The notes below the pieces were generated by a model that saw only the letters and a list, made by a program, of their open reading frames with translations, searched no databases and was not told the origin of the DNA. DNA of 43,190 nucleotides from Sphingobacterium sp. UBA5670 (GTDB lineage: Bacteria; Bacteroidota; Bacteroidia; Sphingobacteriales; Sphingobacteriaceae). The DNA lies in the NCBI RefSeq assembly GCF_002420705.1, contig NZ_DIIM01000001.1, positions 206,009-249,198 on the forward strand, in the 5' to 3' direction. The position numbers and the translations under genes are program-made. The first letter of the stretch is position 1; each line of letters begins with the position of its first letter. Shown here piece after piece: positions 41,592-43,190 of this stretch.

Positions 41592-42683
41592 TTATTTCAT
41601 TAAGAAACCACCACCGAGTAGATCATTTCCTTCATAGAACACGGCCGACTGTCCAGGGGCAATACCTTTTACATTATGCACAAAGTCAATGCGGACTTTG
41701 TCATCTTCTTGGGAGATGGTCGACAGAGCACCGGAATCTTTATAACGTACCTTTGAAATTGCTTCCATCGGTTGATCCAATCCTGCATATTTGACAAAGT
41801 TCACATTACGAACGTAAGCGTGTGACTTTTCAAGTTCATGTTCTTCTCCCAAGACCACCGTATTACTCTCTGGAAGGATTTCAATCACAAACATCGGTTT
41901 ACCCAAAGCAATACCTAAGCCTTTACGTTGACCGATGGTGAAATAAGGGTAGCCAATATGTTTACCTACTACTGTACCATCGGAAAGGATAAAATTACCG
42001 GGACCAATCTGTTGATCCAAAGTAGGCACCTTATGTCTCAAGAATGCGCGGTAGTCGTTGTCAGGAACGAAGCAGATCTCATAACTTTCAGATTTATTGG
42101 CCAATTCTTTTTGCCCCATATCCAAAGCCATTTGACGAATCTCCTTTTTTGTGAAAGATCCTAACGGAAATTGTGTCCGCGCAAGGTTTTCCTGTGAAAC
42201 TCCCCACAAAACATAAGATTGATCTTTATTTTCATCCTTACCTTTGGAGATCACATAACGGCCATTATCGTGCATTCGGATATTTGCATAGTGTCCGGTA
42301 GCGATAAACTCACAATCCAATTTGTCAGCACGTTTCATCAAAGCCTCCCACTTGATGTGGGTATTACATAATACGCATGGGTTAGGCGTGCGCCCAGCAA
42401 TATATTCTTCTACAAAATTGTCAATCACAAAATCTCCAAACTCATCACGTATATCTAATATATAATGAGGGAAACCATAGTTTACGGCTAATGTACGAGC
42501 GTCATTGATACTATCAAGGCTACAACATCCGGTTTCTTTCGACGAACCACCTGCGGATGCATAATCCCATGTCTTCATCGTGATACCGATAACCTCATAT
42601 CCTTGTTCGTGGAGCATGACAGAAGCAACGGAGCTATCTACCCCTCCACTCATTGCAACTAAAACTCTTCCTCTTTTACTCAT
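41592..42683 (-). CDS. mnmA: tRNA 2-thiouridine(34) synthase MnmA
   Basis: 363-residue cytosolic enzyme that thiolates U34 of tRNA-Lys, -Glu and -Gln using ATP and a sulfur relay. The N-terminal PP-loop is AMSGGVDSS (10-18). Catalytic Cys106 is in NPCVLCNTHIKW and Cys204 in YEICFVPDNDY, the pair that forms the persulfide and disulfide. A CC pair in TGCCSLDSINDAR is common in Bacteroidota. The C-terminal beta-barrel ends GIAPGQSAVFYEGNDLLGGG. Length is standard. Terminator downstream; a TATCTTTG element lies 17 bases before the start. It is divergent from the tRNA-Phe pair. Confidence 0.96.
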   Translation of the reverse strand: MSKRGRVLVAMSGGVDSSVASVMLHEQGYEVIGITMKTWDYASAGGSSKETGCCSLDSINDARTLAVNYGFPHYILDIRDEFGDFVIDNFVEEYIAGRTPNPCVLCNTHIKWEALMKRADKLDCEFIATGHYANIRMHDNGRYVISKGKDENKDQSYVLWGVSQENLARTQFPLGSFTKKEIRQMALDMGQKELANKSESYEICFVPDNDYRAFLRHKVPTLDQQIGPGNFILSDGTVVGKHIGYPYFTIGQRKGLGIALGKPMFVIEILPESNTVVLGEEHELEKSHAYVRNVNFVKYAGLDQPMEAISKVRYKDSGALSTISQEDDKVRIDFVHNVKGIAPGQSAVFYEGNDLLGGGFLMK

Positions 42684-42700
42684 CTCTAATTATTGAAATG

Positions 42701-42708
42701 CAAAGATA
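42701..42708 (-). promoter_or_regulatory. -7 promoter element of mnmA
   Basis: On the minus strand this reads TATCTTTG, a full match to TAnnTTTG, 17 bases before the mnmA ATG. The -33 position shows no clear TTG. Confidence 0.5.
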
Positions 42709-42804
42709 CAGCTTATTCCTTTTCCTGTATGTTAGTTTCTTGTAATTTTATCTCGATCAAAATCAACACGTTCGAAAAAAGTGAGAAAATAATCTACATA
42801 AAAG

Positions 42805-42835
42805 TTTTAGAATTCAAATTATCGGACTATATTTG
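42805..42835 (+). promoter_or_regulatory. Promoter of the tRNA-Phe pair
   Basis: TTTT at 42805-42808 (one mismatch from TTTG), a 19-base spacer and TATATTTG at 42828-42835. Transcription would start at about 42840, 30 bases before the first tRNA. Confidence 0.65.
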
Positions 42836-42870
42836 CATCGCAATAGGGGAACAAACCCATAGCAGAAAGC

Positions 42871-42943
42871 GGTGCCATAGCTCAGCTGGTAGAGCAAAGG
42901 ACTGAAAATCCTTGTGTCCCTGGTTCGAACCCAGGTGGCACCA
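42871..42943 (+). tRNA. tRNA-Phe (GAA), copy 1
   Basis: 73 bases folding as a full cloverleaf: acceptor arms GGTGCCA and TGGCACC with discriminator A, D arm GCTC/GAGC, anticodon stem AAGGA/TCCTT with loop CTGAAAA (anticodon GAA), and T arm CCTGG-TTCGAAC-CCAGG. The 3' CCA is not encoded. Confidence 0.97.
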
Positions 42944-42985
42944 CGCTTCAATCTGATGATCACAGATTTAAATAAAAGGTCAACT

Positions 42986-43058
42986 GGTGCCATAGCTCAG
43001 CTGGTAGAGCAAAGGACTGAAAATCCTTGTGTCCCTGGTTCGAACCCAGGTGGCACCA
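42986..43058 (+). tRNA. tRNA-Phe (GAA), copy 2
   Basis: Identical in all 73 bases to the first copy, 42 bases downstream, with the same anticodon GAA and no encoded CCA. Probably one precursor transcript with the first copy, ended by the terminator that follows directly. Confidence 0.97.
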
Positions 43059-43060
43059 CA

Positions 43061-43092
43061 AAAAAAGCTTGTTCAATGAACAAGCTTTTTTT
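43061..43092 (+). terminator. Terminator of the tRNA-Phe pair
   Basis: Perfect stem AAAAAAGCTTGTTCA (43061-43075) and TGAACAAGCTTTTTT (43077-43091), followed by T. It begins two bases after the second tRNA. The last 98 bases of the window show no supported feature. Confidence 0.9.
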
Positions 43093-43190
43093 GTTTTAGC
43101 TAACCTTTTTTATCATCAGCAATCCCTTAAATACGACAGTATAGCTTCTACACCACTATAGCGATTCTAAAAAAAATGGAGCTTTAGCCT

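Noticed and set aside
42693..42905. Open frame of 70 codons before and into the first tRNA
   Set aside because: It runs through the tRNA promoter and into the tRNA gene; its composition is not protein-like.
1..43190. CRISPR arrays, insertion sequences, prophage or integrase genes
   Set aside because: No regularly spaced repeats, transposase or recombinase sequences were seen; the only long repeat is the identical tRNA-Phe pair.
43093..43190. Possible gene end on the minus strand at the window edge
   Set aside because: All minus-strand frames meet stop codons within a short distance and none gives convincing protein text.

Overview
The window reads as chromosomal DNA of a member of the Bacteroidota, most likely Sphingobacteriaceae (a Sphingobacterium or close relative). 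This is inferred from the moderately AT-rich coding sequence, from several promoters of the Bacteroidota type (TTG or TTTG, 19-20 bases, TAnnTTTG) in place of the E. coli -35/-10 type, and from lineage-typical proteins: a DUF4783 protein, a TonB receptor with a carboxypeptidase-like N-terminal domain, a long PurF, a PA0069-family radical SAM protein and a DUF6266-like protein. Most of the window is ordinary core genome, with a few unusual domain fusions and one small stretch of unknown accessory genes.

Layout. 1-3033: minus-strand M48 lipoprotein peptidase, plsY, nadC and a DUF4783 protein. 3169-5369: gpmI, apparently from a nearly leaderless promoter, and a lipoprotein, closed by a terminator. 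5437-8377: a small His/Cys-rich protein and a TonB-dependent receptor, probably a metal-uptake pair. 8382-9787: ferritin and a TPR protein (minus). 9981-12675: lon, preceded by a near-consensus sigma-54 promoter. 12799-20835 (minus): dctA-like symporter, purF, an Nramp transporter fused to a UspA domain, a 2'-5' RNA ligase-like protein and a divergent gamma-glutamyltransferase. 20957-26643: a xylose cluster of xylB, xylA and a sodium:solute symporter (minus), with a divergent LacI-family regulator and a perfect 14-base palindromic operator between them. 26671-28739: two tandem homologous membrane proteins and a BNR-repeat protein. 28838-32384 (minus): an exported NTF2/SnoaL-like domain fused to a CPA1 Na+/H+ antiporter, then glmM. 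32585-33975: PAP2 phosphatase and ZIP transporter. 33981-37070: MarR regulator (minus) divergent from feoA-feoB and a 53-residue FeoB-associated Cys-rich protein, with a 7-1-7 Fur-superfamily box in the promoter. 37460-38878: amino acid permease with a long untranslated leader. 39006-41518: radical SAM protein, two tiny unknown minus-strand genes, a gene-poor 340-base stretch and an orphan DUF6266-like gene. 41592-43092: mnmA (minus) and two identical tRNA-Phe genes with a terminator.

How the genes work together. Metal handling recurs: TonB receptor plus His-rich partner, ferritin, Nramp-UspA, ZIP and FeoAB. The xylose genes form a complete transport, isomerisation and phosphorylation module with a local repressor. 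No CRISPR array, insertion sequence, phage or recognisable defence system is present. The parts most worth following up are the sigma-54 promoter at lon, the NTF2-antiporter fusion, the tandem membrane paralogues, the YwrD-like gamma-glutamyltransferase and the small-gene stretch at 40115-41518.
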